Below are positions 17,800 to 26,067 of a stretch of DNA of 64,000 nt, piece after piece. Source of the stretch: Lachnospiraceae bacterium A4 (GTDB taxonomy: Bacteria; Bacillota; Clostridia; Lachnospirales; Lachnospiraceae); contig KE159564.1 in NCBI GenBank assembly GCA_000403215.2, forward strand, positions 157,088-221,087, given 5' to 3'. The notes under the pieces were generated by a model. That model made no database searches, was not told where the DNA came from, and saw only the letters and a list, made by a program, of their open reading frames with translations. The position numbers were made by a program, and so were the translations under genes. Position 1 is the stretch's first letter; every line of letters starts with the position of its first letter.

Positions 17800-19629
17800 T
17801 TATGCCCATCCTTCCATTAGTCTGCTGTCAATATAATTGCACACTGTTGTCTTAATCGGTCTTGCACCAAACCGTACATCAAAGCTCTTATCACATAATG
17901 TCTTTAATTCAAAATCAGGAAGCTCATCTTCCAATGCAACGCCCGGTCTCAACTGCTTTATCATCTGGACTTCCTTCATGTAGGTGTCCTTCATGATATC
18001 CTCGTAAATTTCACGCGTGATCTCATGAAAAGTCATCTTATGGTTAAAGCGGTTTATGAGTGCAATCTTGAAATGTTCCGACAGCTCTGACACCGATATG
18101 TCACGCTTTTTTCTGTTGATCCCTATCGGGTTGCTTTCGTCCATTCGCCCTGCGTTTGTTGTTGCAATGATGATTGATTTGGAAAAGTCAATGATTTTTC
18201 CACTATTGTCTTTTAGGTATCCTTCCTCAAACACATTCATGAATAAATCCTGCACTGACTTATGTGCTTGGTCAAATTCATTCAGCTCAATCACATGATA
18301 TGGATTGGTGTCCAGAATATCAAATGGCATCTCCGCGTTCGAATCATATCCCACATATCCGGCTGGCGCACCGATCAGACGGTTAATGCTTGCCTCCGAA
18401 TAAAATTCAGCCATATTCAATCTGATCGGCTTCTCATCTGTGCAGTATCTCGCAATAATATTAGCCACTTCCGTTTTTCCGACCCCTGATGAACCTGCAA
18501 ATAAAAATGTAAGGGGTCTGTTCATTGGTCTTACATGCATATTCCGAAGTCTAAGGATCTTTATGATCTGTTCAAGGACATCATCCTGCCCTTTGATATA
18601 TTCCAATTCTGACTGGAGTTCATCTTCCGAAAAATCCTTCGGCTCGTTATGCCCTGTCGCAACTTTTAAGGCAGTTCTTATGATCCCGCGTCTGGACAAG
18701 TTCACTCCGTTAATGGAGCGTCCCATATTTTGAAGATTTATATCCGGGCTGTTGAGCAGTTTATATTTTTCAACGACGGCATTCGCGACAGCACGGTCAG
18801 CCAGTGTCACTGCATTGTCGGGACGGTGCGTGTTACTGGAACAGTATTCATCCGCGATATCAACAATATTCCTGCCCAGCTCTTCATCATAGTTAAAGGG
18901 CATTTTATAGTGGTCCGCCAGTTTTCTGACATATACATTGACAATTTCCAGCGTTTGATCTTTTGAGAGCTCATCCACTATGACCTTTGTAAACCTCCTC
19001 TTGAAAGCCGGATCAGTGTCTATATTCTTTACTTCCTGTGTCGTCGTGGCGCCGATCACCCTTATCATTCCCCTGCCCAGTGCGGGTTTTAATATCTGAG
19101 CAATCTTTTCATACAATCCTTCCTGAAACAGCATGTGGAACTCGTCCAAGAACAATATCGCCCTGTTATCCTTATTAGACAGAAACTCAACTAGGCTCTT
19201 TACTTTTTCCTCCAGTTCCCCCACCATGCTGCTTCCTGCCACGATATCCGAAATCTGTAAGGAATATATTGTGCAGCCATACAGTAATTCCGGCACTGAC
19301 GCATCCTTTATCTCAATCCGGTGTGCCAGCTCCTCAACGATTTTGGTCTTTCCGGTTCCCGCCGGGCCGACAAGCAGCGCATTCGGATGCGATTCGCCGA
19401 TCAGTACTGTCATAAGCTGGTCAATTATGGCATCCCGGTATAGTGTTGGTGTATGTTCCTTTTTGTTAAGGTTGTCAAGAATGGATTCTGAACCGCCACT
19501 TTCAGGCTGGTTCATTATCCCTGTCATCAGTTCTCTGGGTATATTTGCTATGATTCCGATATGAATGTCCTTTTTGCCAGCATCATTATCAGTATCATTG
19601 ATTTCATCTGCCAGGTCGATTACCGCCAT
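17800..19629 (-). CDS. Clp-type ATPase with two AAA+ domains (ClpA/ClpC-like)
   Basis: 609 residues. AAA1 has LLVGPAGTGKTKIVEEL (about 86-102) and ILFLDEFHMLF. AAA2 has FLFAGSSGVGKTEVANII (about 380) and VIELNEFDQAHKSVQDLF. After TTNAGRMDESNP comes IGI, in the position of ClpA's ClpP-docking loop (TTNAG...IGL). There is no N-terminal Clp repeat domain and no M-domain, so it is shorter than ClpA/B/C. In the second Walker B the first acidic residue is Asn, with Glu kept. The ATG at 19629 is chosen because AAGGAG lies nine bases before it, while the ATG at 19638 abuts the ribosome site. It probably remodels or degrades proteins, perhaps with the plasmid ClpP. Confidence 0.88.
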   Translation of the reverse strand: MAVIDLADEINDTDNDAGKKDIHIGIIANIPRELMTGIMNQPESGGSESILDNLNKKEHTPTLYRDAIIDQLMTVLIGESHPNALLVGPAGTGKTKIVEELAHRIEIKDASVPELLYGCTIYSLQISDIVAGSSMVGELEEKVKSLVEFLSNKDNRAILFLDEFHMLFQEGLYEKIAQILKPALGRGMIRVIGATTTQEVKNIDTDPAFKRRFTKVIVDELSKDQTLEIVNVYVRKLADHYKMPFNYDEELGRNIVDIADEYCSSNTHRPDNAVTLADRAVANAVVEKYKLLNSPDINLQNMGRSINGVNLSRRGIIRTALKVATGHNEPKDFSEDELQSELEYIKGQDDVLEQIIKILRLRNMHVRPMNRPLTFLFAGSSGVGKTEVANIIARYCTDEKPIRLNMAEFYSEASINRLIGAPAGYVGYDSNAEMPFDILDTNPYHVIELNEFDQAHKSVQDLFMNVFEEGYLKDNSGKIIDFSKSIIIATTNAGRMDESNPIGINRKKRDISVSELSEHFKIALINRFNHKMTFHEITREIYEDIMKDTYMKEVQMIKQLRPGVALEDELPDFELKTLCDKSFDVRFGARPIKTTVCNYIDSRLMEGWA

Positions 19630-19656
19630 ACATATCATCTCCTTTCGTTAATTTTT

Positions 19657-21324
19657 CTAGTTCTGGGGCATGAGGATATGCCTGCATATATTGGGTTCAA
19701 TATGGTACATGCTCCGACAAAATTCCTCGGCAGCCTGTTTCACATTTGGCCAGGATGCTTTTGAAGTGTCAATCGGGGCGTAGTATAACTTCCTCGGATA
19801 ATCCGGCCGTTCATCAGGCGGATAATATGCAAAATCCGTGACTAGCAGGCTGATCTCCTTCCTCCTTTTAGCAGACTGCATGATATACTGCCATACAATC
19901 TCAAAACTTGTTCCGCCTGTCACTTTCGGCACCCTTTGAAACTGCCTGTATATCTCAGTTATGGTTTTACCTTTGATCTTTAGTCTGGTGCTCTCTGATA
20001 TTACATGGCTAAACGAATTGAAGTATAAGTTTACATTCAGTTTCTTTGCCATTGTAATGCATGTCAGGATAGCATTTTTATAGTTCTCCTCTGAAATTGA
20101 TGTTGATGTGTCCAGATATATATGGATATCCGGCTTATATTGTAAAGAGATGCTTTTTCCGGGGAGATTGTAATTATCTGGATTGCGTCGGTTTGATTTC
20201 ATATATGTTGACTTGATCACTTTAGAGTAATTCTCAGATTTACTTACATTTGATTCTTTATCTATAATCTTTACGATCCGTCTGGAAAGGTCTGCCTTAG
20301 TCATCGCCACCTTGCTAAACTGGAAGATCTTCCTCTTTTCTGTATCCCTGCCCTGTTTTTCAAGCAATGCTGCATGGTTTTTCAACTTCATGCCGACAAT
20401 CCTGCTATGCAATGCTGCCGCGCTCAGCTTTGATATCTGGGTAAGCGAAAGCTGGAATATGTCCTCCATAAGTGCGGATTTTATGACTGACACGTCACGC
20501 ACAATTTTATTTGCCGGAACTTTCGAGACATTTTCGACATTCATGAAAAGCATACACCTTGGTACCAGCAGGTTATTGATGCTTGGTGCAATAATCCCGC
20601 AGTCATCCGGGTTCTGCCGCGCGAACATCATTGAAAAATTCATGACCAGCCGCTCAAATGAATAGGCCGAACATCCCTGTTCCCTAGTATTTCGGAGTAT
20701 CACGCCTTCTATTAGTTTCAACCTTAATTTTTCAAAATCCGCAAATTTTCGTATTGTATTGATATCCATGTGCACTGACAGACCATTTACCATACTTTTG
20801 ATAAATCCAATATATTTATCATAGACGGTATTATTTCGGAAATAAAAGACCGGATGCGGCTCATTGATATAAAAATATGTATTCACGCAAAGTTCGTCTT
20901 CCGCTCCGGTTTTTAGGTATTCCTTACATGCACTCTTTAGGTCTGATGGTACATAAATGACTGTACTCGATGGCAAGGGCGCATTAACTGATGCATTTGC
21001 CTGCGATATGAATACCTGTGAGGCACGCAGCCCATTTTTGTAATTGCAGAGTGTCTGTCCCCACACATCATTTAAGATCTTGTTCTGTTTATATTTAATG
21101 CCTGCATCAATGGAATCCGTAAGAATCAGCGCAGCAATCACATCTGGTATGATCTGGTTTCCGTTTTCATCTGTTGCTGTGACGTTTTTCCCGGATTTAT
21201 AGACTGGATCTATTATGGATATGGCATTTTCAATTAACTGCCTGCCATTTAGCTCCCTGCCAACATCATCATTGTAAAATGGCCTGAGCTTCACTTTACT
21301 GTTGTTTTTAAACTTTATCTTCAT
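19657..21324 (-). CDS. VWA-domain protein (CoxE/MoxR-partner type)
   Basis: 555 residues. The C-terminal ~200 residues form a von Willebrand A domain: HIYLDTSTSISEENY gives the DxSxS MIDAS motif, KVTGGTSFEIVW supplies the Thr, and LLVTDFAYYPPDE the final Asp. The N-terminal ~350 residues are unrecognised. VWA proteins of this kind usually work with a MoxR AAA+ ATPase, and one lies just upstream. GGAGGAG precedes the ATG at 21324; a longer frame to 21408 lacks support. The start overlaps the small Cys-rich gene by 17 bp, which implies coupling. Confidence 0.85.
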   Translation of the reverse strand: MKIKFKNNSKVKLRPFYNDDVGRELNGRQLIENAISIIDPVYKSGKNVTATDENGNQIIPDVIAALILTDSIDAGIKYKQNKILNDVWGQTLCNYKNGLRASQVFISQANASVNAPLPSSTVIYVPSDLKSACKEYLKTGAEDELCVNTYFYINEPHPVFYFRNNTVYDKYIGFIKSMVNGLSVHMDINTIRKFADFEKLRLKLIEGVILRNTREQGCSAYSFERLVMNFSMMFARQNPDDCGIIAPSINNLLVPRCMLFMNVENVSKVPANKIVRDVSVIKSALMEDIFQLSLTQISKLSAAALHSRIVGMKLKNHAALLEKQGRDTEKRKIFQFSKVAMTKADLSRRIVKIIDKESNVSKSENYSKVIKSTYMKSNRRNPDNYNLPGKSISLQYKPDIHIYLDTSTSISEENYKNAILTCITMAKKLNVNLYFNSFSHVISESTRLKIKGKTITEIYRQFQRVPKVTGGTSFEIVWQYIMQSAKRRKEISLLVTDFAYYPPDERPDYPRKLYYAPIDTSKASWPNVKQAAEEFCRSMYHIEPNICRHILMPQN

Positions 21325-21463
21325 TTTCTGTCTCCTCCCTGGGCTGGTAAAAACTGCACACTTTCCTCTGCCCACAGGATAAAATCTCCTGTTCCTCGCA
21401 TCCAGCATAAATCGGGCAGTCTTCCCATATCCCGCATATCGTACATAAACAACCTTTACACAT
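21308..21463 (-). CDS. Small cysteine-rich protein (51 aa)
   Basis: Starts MCKGCLCTICGIWEDCPIYA and ends ETENEDKV. Seven cysteines lie in the first 36 residues (C-x2-C-x-C-x2-C and others), a likely zinc- or iron-binding knuckle. GGGGGAG lies six bases before the ATG, and the end overlaps the VWA gene start by 17 bp. A second protein of similar character lies at 44190-44402. Unrecognised; perhaps a regulator or a chaperone-like partner of the VWA/MoxR pair. Confidence 0.6.
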   Translation of the reverse strand: MCKGCLCTICGIWEDCPIYAGCEEQEILSCGQRKVCSFYQPREETENEDKV

Positions 21464-21557
21464 TTTAATCTCCCCCATATTTCTTTTTATTTCAAAAATC
21501 CTTTACGCAGATATGGGATAGGCTGTCATCCCATACATGGACATTTTTTCATGCTTA

Positions 21558-22775
21558 TCAGAAACCAAGCATGGACATTACCTTGGACATACCACAATTA
21601 ATGGAACAGACTGCTGTATAATTGACATCATTGATCTGGTGGCTGCTCCCAAGCATGGAGAGCATCTGCGTGTCCTTGGAATTTAATGAACTTATTGCTG
21701 GCGCAAGACATTCAAGGACTTTTGTATTATCCCTGCTGTCATATAATGCATATACAAAAAGTTCCGATTTCTCATCATGGCTTAGGGATGCAATAAATTT
21801 ATTCAGGTCATCCCTTGATGTATATGAAGTCATCTCCTGATATTTTGCAGGTTCAGCAAGTGTAATGTTTTGAATCTGTTGGATATTTTGTGCCTGGCTG
21901 CACAATGTATCAAAGATCTCCTGCACAAGTGCAAGGGAAAACGGTGTCTCCCCGCTGTGGGCAACGACTGCCTCGTATAACAGGCTGTTTTCATTTCCCA
22001 CCATCGTATTAAGCATTCCAACCAGCTCATGATCAGTACACTCGTTCAGCCAGTTTGATACGGATGTAATTGTCCTTGGGACTGTCATCTGCGCCATGTT
22101 TTCATCATCGTAGTCAATCTCATAGGCTGCATTTTCTGCTTCTTCCTTATTTTCATCGTCATTTGCCGTAATACTGACCGCATCCTGCACAATACTGTCA
22201 GGATTTTTCCTGAGTACTGCCGACACATACTTATTCAGGTTGGGATTTGCACTCATGAAGGTACTTACATCAGGTTCCACATGATACATGACAAAACGGG
22301 TGATCGATGCTTTGTCAAGGGAACAGACATTACCCTTATCATTACCGGCAATGATGACTTTCAGGTTGTCAGGAATGTCTCTGTCGCCAATACTGCGCAA
22401 TGTAGGGATTGACAGCGCCTCGGAAGTTACATCCGGCGTCGATCTGTTGATCTCATCAAGAAACAGGATCGGTGTTTCATCTGCATTGGCAAGCGCATAA
22501 TCAATAGCCTTGCGGATTACAATATGCGGATAGAACACCTGTGCATAATCCTGTGCGCCGTCTTTATCTGTCCCTGCAGGCACCAGCCGGCATCCTGTAA
22601 GATCAGCCTTTTCCGCAAGCTGGTTCACTGGAAGCGTGAAACATTTTGTGCCCAGTCTTTCGGCAAGGCTCTCCACCCAGCTTGATTTCCCGATCCCGGG
22701 ATCACCTACCAGCATTGGTACACAGTTATTTTTAATGTCCTTTTCTACAAGCACTGTTAAGTTTTCAAATTTCAT
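21558..22775 (-). CDS. MoxR-type AAA+ ATPase
   Basis: 405 residues. Walker A VGDPGIGKSSWVESL (about 23-37), Walker B PILFLDEINRSTPDV and sensor 1 VIIAGNDKGN fit the MoxR/AAA_5 family. The C-terminal ~180 residues are helical and not recognised. MoxR ATPases insert cofactors or remodel complexes together with VWA proteins, for example RavA-ViaA. It is the first gene of the group MoxR - Cys-rich - VWA - Clp, read on the minus strand. Confidence 0.87.
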   Translation of the reverse strand: MKFENLTVLVEKDIKNNCVPMLVGDPGIGKSSWVESLAERLGTKCFTLPVNQLAEKADLTGCRLVPAGTDKDGAQDYAQVFYPHIVIRKAIDYALANADETPILFLDEINRSTPDVTSEALSIPTLRSIGDRDIPDNLKVIIAGNDKGNVCSLDKASITRFVMYHVEPDVSTFMSANPNLNKYVSAVLRKNPDSIVQDAVSITANDDENKEEAENAAYEIDYDDENMAQMTVPRTITSVSNWLNECTDHELVGMLNTMVGNENSLLYEAVVAHSGETPFSLALVQEIFDTLCSQAQNIQQIQNITLAEPAKYQEMTSYTSRDDLNKFIASLSHDEKSELFVYALYDSRDNTKVLECLAPAISSLNSKDTQMLSMLGSSHQINDVNYTAVCSINCGMSKVMSMLGF

Positions 22776-22810
22776 TTTCGTTCTTCCTCTCTTCTAAATT
22801 TTATTATTCC

Positions 22811-22842
22811 AAAAAAAGACCGTCTGTGAAACACAGACAGCC
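22811..22842 (-). terminator. Terminator between the thioredoxin-like and MoxR genes
   Basis: GGCTGTCTGTG and CACAGACGGTC form a stem with a TTT loop, followed on the minus strand by seven T. It separates the transcript of the thioredoxin-like gene from the MoxR group. Confidence 0.75.
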
Positions 22843-22861
22843 TTTAAAACACTTTTACGAA

Positions 22862-23449
22862 TCACTTCTCTCTACATTGAAGCTCCACGAGTCTGTTAAG
22901 TGCATGTGTATCCAACCGCACACTGCCTGTTCCATCCTGCCTGTCATATACAAAATTACATAATACATGGCTGATATACATGCCCTCCTTCTGAATGACT
23001 ACGCCTGTCGGCACTTCCGATACAGTATATTTTTGCAAAAGCTTCTGTCCCTCAGACTGCCTCGAAGCAACCCAGTATATATTTTCTTTTTCTTCCACTT
23101 CTGTTTTTAATTCATCATAAACAGCTTCACAGTCTCTGCATCCGAATCTGTAATATATGAGAATATTCCCCTGCTGGTCAAGGTTCACACTCCTGTCTGT
23201 AACAGGGGAATTCTGTATTGCACGGATTGTCCGCAAAATCCCAAACTTTTGTAATGATTCCATGTCAGCGCCATGCATATAAGCCATTACAGCTGTTGCC
23301 ATGTATAAAAGAAACAGAACTGCCAGGGTCGCCGCAAGAATTTTTTCCAATTTTTTTGATTTTAAATATGGTTTCTTTTTATTCCTATAGAATATACCAG
23401 TCAGGAAAATGATCCCTGTTATGATAATGTATATTAACGTGTATATCAA
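22862..23449 (-). CDS. Membrane-anchored thioredoxin-like protein
   Basis: 195 residues. Two hydrophobic stretches lie at about residues 3-20 and 38-60, then a thioredoxin-like domain: the strand NILIYYRFGCRDCEAVYDEL contains the C-x-x-C site, and YTVSEVPTGVVIQ supplies the cis-proline loop. Such proteins reduce or form disulfides or sense redox state at the membrane; which face the domain lies on is not clear. It shares orientation with the next gene upstream (95 bp gap). An oxidoreductase on a plasmid may serve envelope or conjugation proteins; this is inference. Confidence 0.72.
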   Translation of the reverse strand: MIYTLIYIIITGIIFLTGIFYRNKKKPYLKSKKLEKILAATLAVLFLLYMATAVMAYMHGADMESLQKFGILRTIRAIQNSPVTDRSVNLDQQGNILIYYRFGCRDCEAVYDELKTEVEEKENIYWVASRQSEGQKLLQKYTVSEVPTGVVIQKEGMYISHVLCNFVYDRQDGTGSVRLDTHALNRLVELQCREK

Positions 23450-23544
23450 TCTTCCGCCTCTCCGTATACATGAATTTCCTGAAAGAAGTGGCAGAAGATC
23501 TTCACTGCCACCCTCAGCTTATGTTTTTTACGCGTCTTTTTCCA

Positions 23545-24576
23545 TTAGGCAGTCCTGCCCTGCGACTGTCCTGACACTCTCATTCTGGCCATTGGACTGG
23601 CTGGCGCCTGGCTCATCTGTGTACTTTCATTCCTGTCTCCCTGTGGCTGCATCTGTGCCCTGTATACGTTCTGGCCGGCTGCGTTTCTGTTTCCCTGTGT
23701 CTGAGCTCCTCCTTGGACATTTTGTCTGCCCCTGCCTGCATTTCCCTGCGGCTGCATATGTGCGCCATATGCGTCCTGCCCTGTCCCGTTAACATCTGTA
23801 CTGTTCCCGAGAGCAGTATTCCGCATTGCTGCTGAAACTGGCTCAGTATTCCTGTCTTCATAATAAAAATTCGGATCATATGGCATCTCCCCGCCTGTCG
23901 GATACGCTCCAACAGAATCTTCCGGAACACTGCCGTAACCATAAGATGTATACGCACTATTGTCAGCTGCCGCTCTGCCCTGCACCTGGCGCGGCATTGA
24001 ATCATTTTGCTTTTTATCTGGCGCAACATATGTTACACCCTGGCTTGCAAGCGCATCTGCAAGTGCGTTTGGTTCATAATACCTGATCGGCTCATCGATC
24101 ATCACATAATCAATTCCTACGCCGACGCCTGCCGCTGTATCAAAGATTCTTGCCCCGACTGTCACGGTCAGCCCCGTATCCAGCTCATGCTCCAGCGGGT
24201 GCAGTTTATCAGCAATACCCTGTCCTGCAAGTTCAGCACCTGCGTATACGGAATATGCTACTGGGGGAAGGCTTGAACTTTTGCTTGTCGCGTAGTACTT
24301 TACCACATTTGACGTTTTTGACGGCTTGAATCTGTCCTGCATGATCCTTACAACATCTACAGGAAGCGTTTCCGGATTTAGTATCCGAGGATTGTCAAGC
24401 GTGAGCGTACAGTATGGTCTGTTCGAAGGCCTTCCGCCATGCTCCTGTGCCCTCTTGTTGGCAGCCGCCAGTTCTTCTCCCTCATACATTTTGGAAATGT
24501 GGGAAAAACTTACTTCTCCCTGAATATTAACGATAATTGGTGTATATGGTCTCAAATAGTCTAAATTACTGTTCAT
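23545..24576 (-). CDS. Hypothetical protein with Gly/Gln/Asn-rich repeat tail
   Basis: 343 residues. The first ~190 look folded (IIVNIQGEVSFSHISKMYEG, TLDNPRILNPETLP, GVGVGIDYVMIDEPIRYY). From about 200 on the sequence is low-complexity, rich in Gly, Gln, Asn, Ala and Met, with two copies of a unit GQ-x2-Y-x-A-x-MQPQG. Flexible tails of this kind occur in SSB-like and structural proteins; an OB fold in the N-terminal part is possible but not shown. Function unknown. Confidence 0.7.
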   Translation of the reverse strand: MNSNLDYLRPYTPIIVNIQGEVSFSHISKMYEGEELAAANKRAQEHGGRPSNRPYCTLTLDNPRILNPETLPVDVVRIMQDRFKPSKTSNVVKYYATSKSSSLPPVAYSVYAGAELAGQGIADKLHPLEHELDTGLTVTVGARIFDTAAGVGVGIDYVMIDEPIRYYEPNALADALASQGVTYVAPDKKQNDSMPRQVQGRAAADNSAYTSYGYGSVPEDSVGAYPTGGEMPYDPNFYYEDRNTEPVSAAMRNTALGNSTDVNGTGQDAYGAHMQPQGNAGRGRQNVQGGAQTQGNRNAAGQNVYRAQMQPQGDRNESTQMSQAPASPMARMRVSGQSQGRTA

Positions 24577-24726
24577 TTCTGTTCTCCTTTGTCTCTTTAT
24601 ATGTTCATTTTTGTTCCATATTTAGTTTTGATTGGTTTTATCCCGCTTTATTTTATCCGTGTTCGAATATATATTCTTATTCACATATTTTATTTTTCCA
24701 TTAATCGGTTGATTTTTGCTATTTAT

Positions 24727-24750
24727 TGTGATAAATTATATGTTATCACA
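24727..24750. promoter_or_regulatory. Inverted repeat TGTGATAA-N8-TTATCACA in a divergent promoter region
   Basis: Perfect 8-bp arms at 24727-24734 and 24743-24750 lie in the 228-bp AT-rich gap between the divergent repeat-tail gene and the LysM gene. A TTGATT at 24709 may be the -35 of the plus-strand promoter, in which case the palindrome would cover the -10 region. It is a likely operator; the binding protein is unknown. Confidence 0.5.
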
Positions 24751-24804
24751 TTATTTTCACAAATACAAAGTATTTATTTTGTATGACCATGGGAGGTTTC
24801 AGTT

Positions 24805-25323
24805 ATGGATAAGAATAATTTCAAAAATACCTGTGTTTTTGCGGCATGCGGCGTCATCTGCATTACGCTTCTTGGCATATCTGCGATGTCTTTTGCTGGA
24901 TCCATGTATACATCCGGTACAGACACCCTTAATGTCGTATTAAATGAAGGTCTATATAATGGTCTGCTTTCATTGTCTTCTGATAATCAGACTACTTCAT
25001 CTACAGATACTCTTTATGTCATTATCAACGGAAAGGAATATCCTGTCATTGAAAACGATGATGGACAGCTTGTTGCACAGAATGTCCAGTCTGATGATCC
25101 TTCTGGCTCCATGGCTGATATACTTCCGTCTGATACTGCCGAAACATCCCGTTTTACTGTTGATGCTAGTGGTAACAGGGTTTATCACATTATCTGGGGC
25201 GATACTCTTTCAGAACTCGCACTTGAATTTGACAGCTCCGTAGATGAACTTGCTGTTTATAACCGCATCCCTGATCCAAACCTGATCTATGCGGAAAATG
25301 ACCTATATCTTCCCAGAAAATAA
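24805..25323 (+). CDS. Membrane-anchored LysM protein
   Basis: 172 residues: a short basic start, a hydrophobic segment at about 9-31 (VFAACGVICITLLGISAMSF), a Ser/Thr/Asp-rich linker, and a C-terminal LysM domain beginning YHIIWGDTLSELALEFD and ending AENDLYLPRK. LysM domains bind peptidoglycan, so the protein probably sits outside the membrane against the wall. GGGAGG precedes the ATG. It is one of few plus-strand genes in this block and converges on clpP with an 11-bp gap. Confidence 0.85.
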   Translation: MDKNNFKNTCVFAACGVICITLLGISAMSFAGSMYTSGTDTLNVVLNEGLYNGLLSLSSDNQTTSSTDTLYVIINGKEYPVIENDDGQLVAQNVQSDDPSGSMADILPSDTAETSRFTVDASGNRVYHIIWGDTLSELALEFDSSVDELAVYNRIPDPNLIYAENDLYLPRK

Positions 25324-25334
25324 GAAGGTTGTTT

Positions 25335-25934
25335 TTATAAATCCCCGTTTTTCAACTCATCCAAGCTGCTGATGATCTTATCAACAAGACCGTAATCCAG
25401 TGCTTCTTCCGCTGATTTCCAGTTATCACGTTCTGTATCCCGTGACACTTCGTCATAAAGCCTGTGACAATTTTCGGCAAGAATAGAATTTAATGTCTTT
25501 TTCGTCCTGCTGATATGTTCTGCGGCGATCTCAATGTCACTTGCCTGCCCTTTTGTACCGCCTAATGGCTGGTGGATCATCACCTCTGCATGGGGTACAA
25601 TATATCTTTTGTCTCCTGACGACAGTATAATTGCCCCCATGCTTGCAGCAAGTCCGATACAGTAGGTGTAAATCTTACTCTCTATCAATTTCATTGTGTC
25701 CATGATTGCCAGACCTGCTGTCACTGAACCTCCGGGACTGTTGATATAGATATGGATTGGTTCTCCTTTTCCCAGTGAATCCAGATATAAGAGTTGTGCA
25801 ATCACAACTTCTGCTATCATGTCGTTGATTTCACCTGTCAGAAGAATGATATTGTCATCTAGTAACCTCGACGCAATATCCATCGCCTTGTCGCCATCAG
25901 CTGTTTTTTTAATGACCATTGGAACTGTATTCAT
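25335..25934 (-). CDS. clpP: ATP-dependent Clp protease proteolytic subunit
   Basis: 199 residues, the family's usual length. The catalytic triad is visible: Ser98 in GLAASMGA, His121 in VMIHQPLGG and Asp in SRDTERD. IYINSPGGSVTAGLAIMD forms the oxyanion region. The stretch between Ser and His is two residues shorter than in E. coli or B. subtilis ClpP, a mark of divergence. The ATG at 25934 follows GGAGGGAG; an upstream frame to 25988 is not needed. ClpP needs an AAA+ partner; the plasmid's Clp-type ATPase at 17.8-19.6 kb is the natural candidate, though host ClpX/ClpC could also serve. Confidence 0.93.
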   Translation of the reverse strand: MNTVPMVIKKTADGDKAMDIASRLLDDNIILLTGEINDMIAEVVIAQLLYLDSLGKGEPIHIYINSPGGSVTAGLAIMDTMKLIESKIYTYCIGLAASMGAIILSSGDKRYIVPHAEVMIHQPLGGTKGQASDIEIAAEHISRTKKTLNSILAENCHRLYDEVSRDTERDNWKSAEEALDYGLVDKIISSLDELKNGDL

Positions 25935-26067
25935 TTGTCTCCCTCCTTCCTGTTCTGCTATTAGTTTTTGCATATCCTCCTTCAGCATGGAAACCGAGTC
26001 TGTAAGACTCGAGACAGCTTAATAACATATTGGATATGATAGCAGTTTAAAAAGCTGTCTTTTATTC

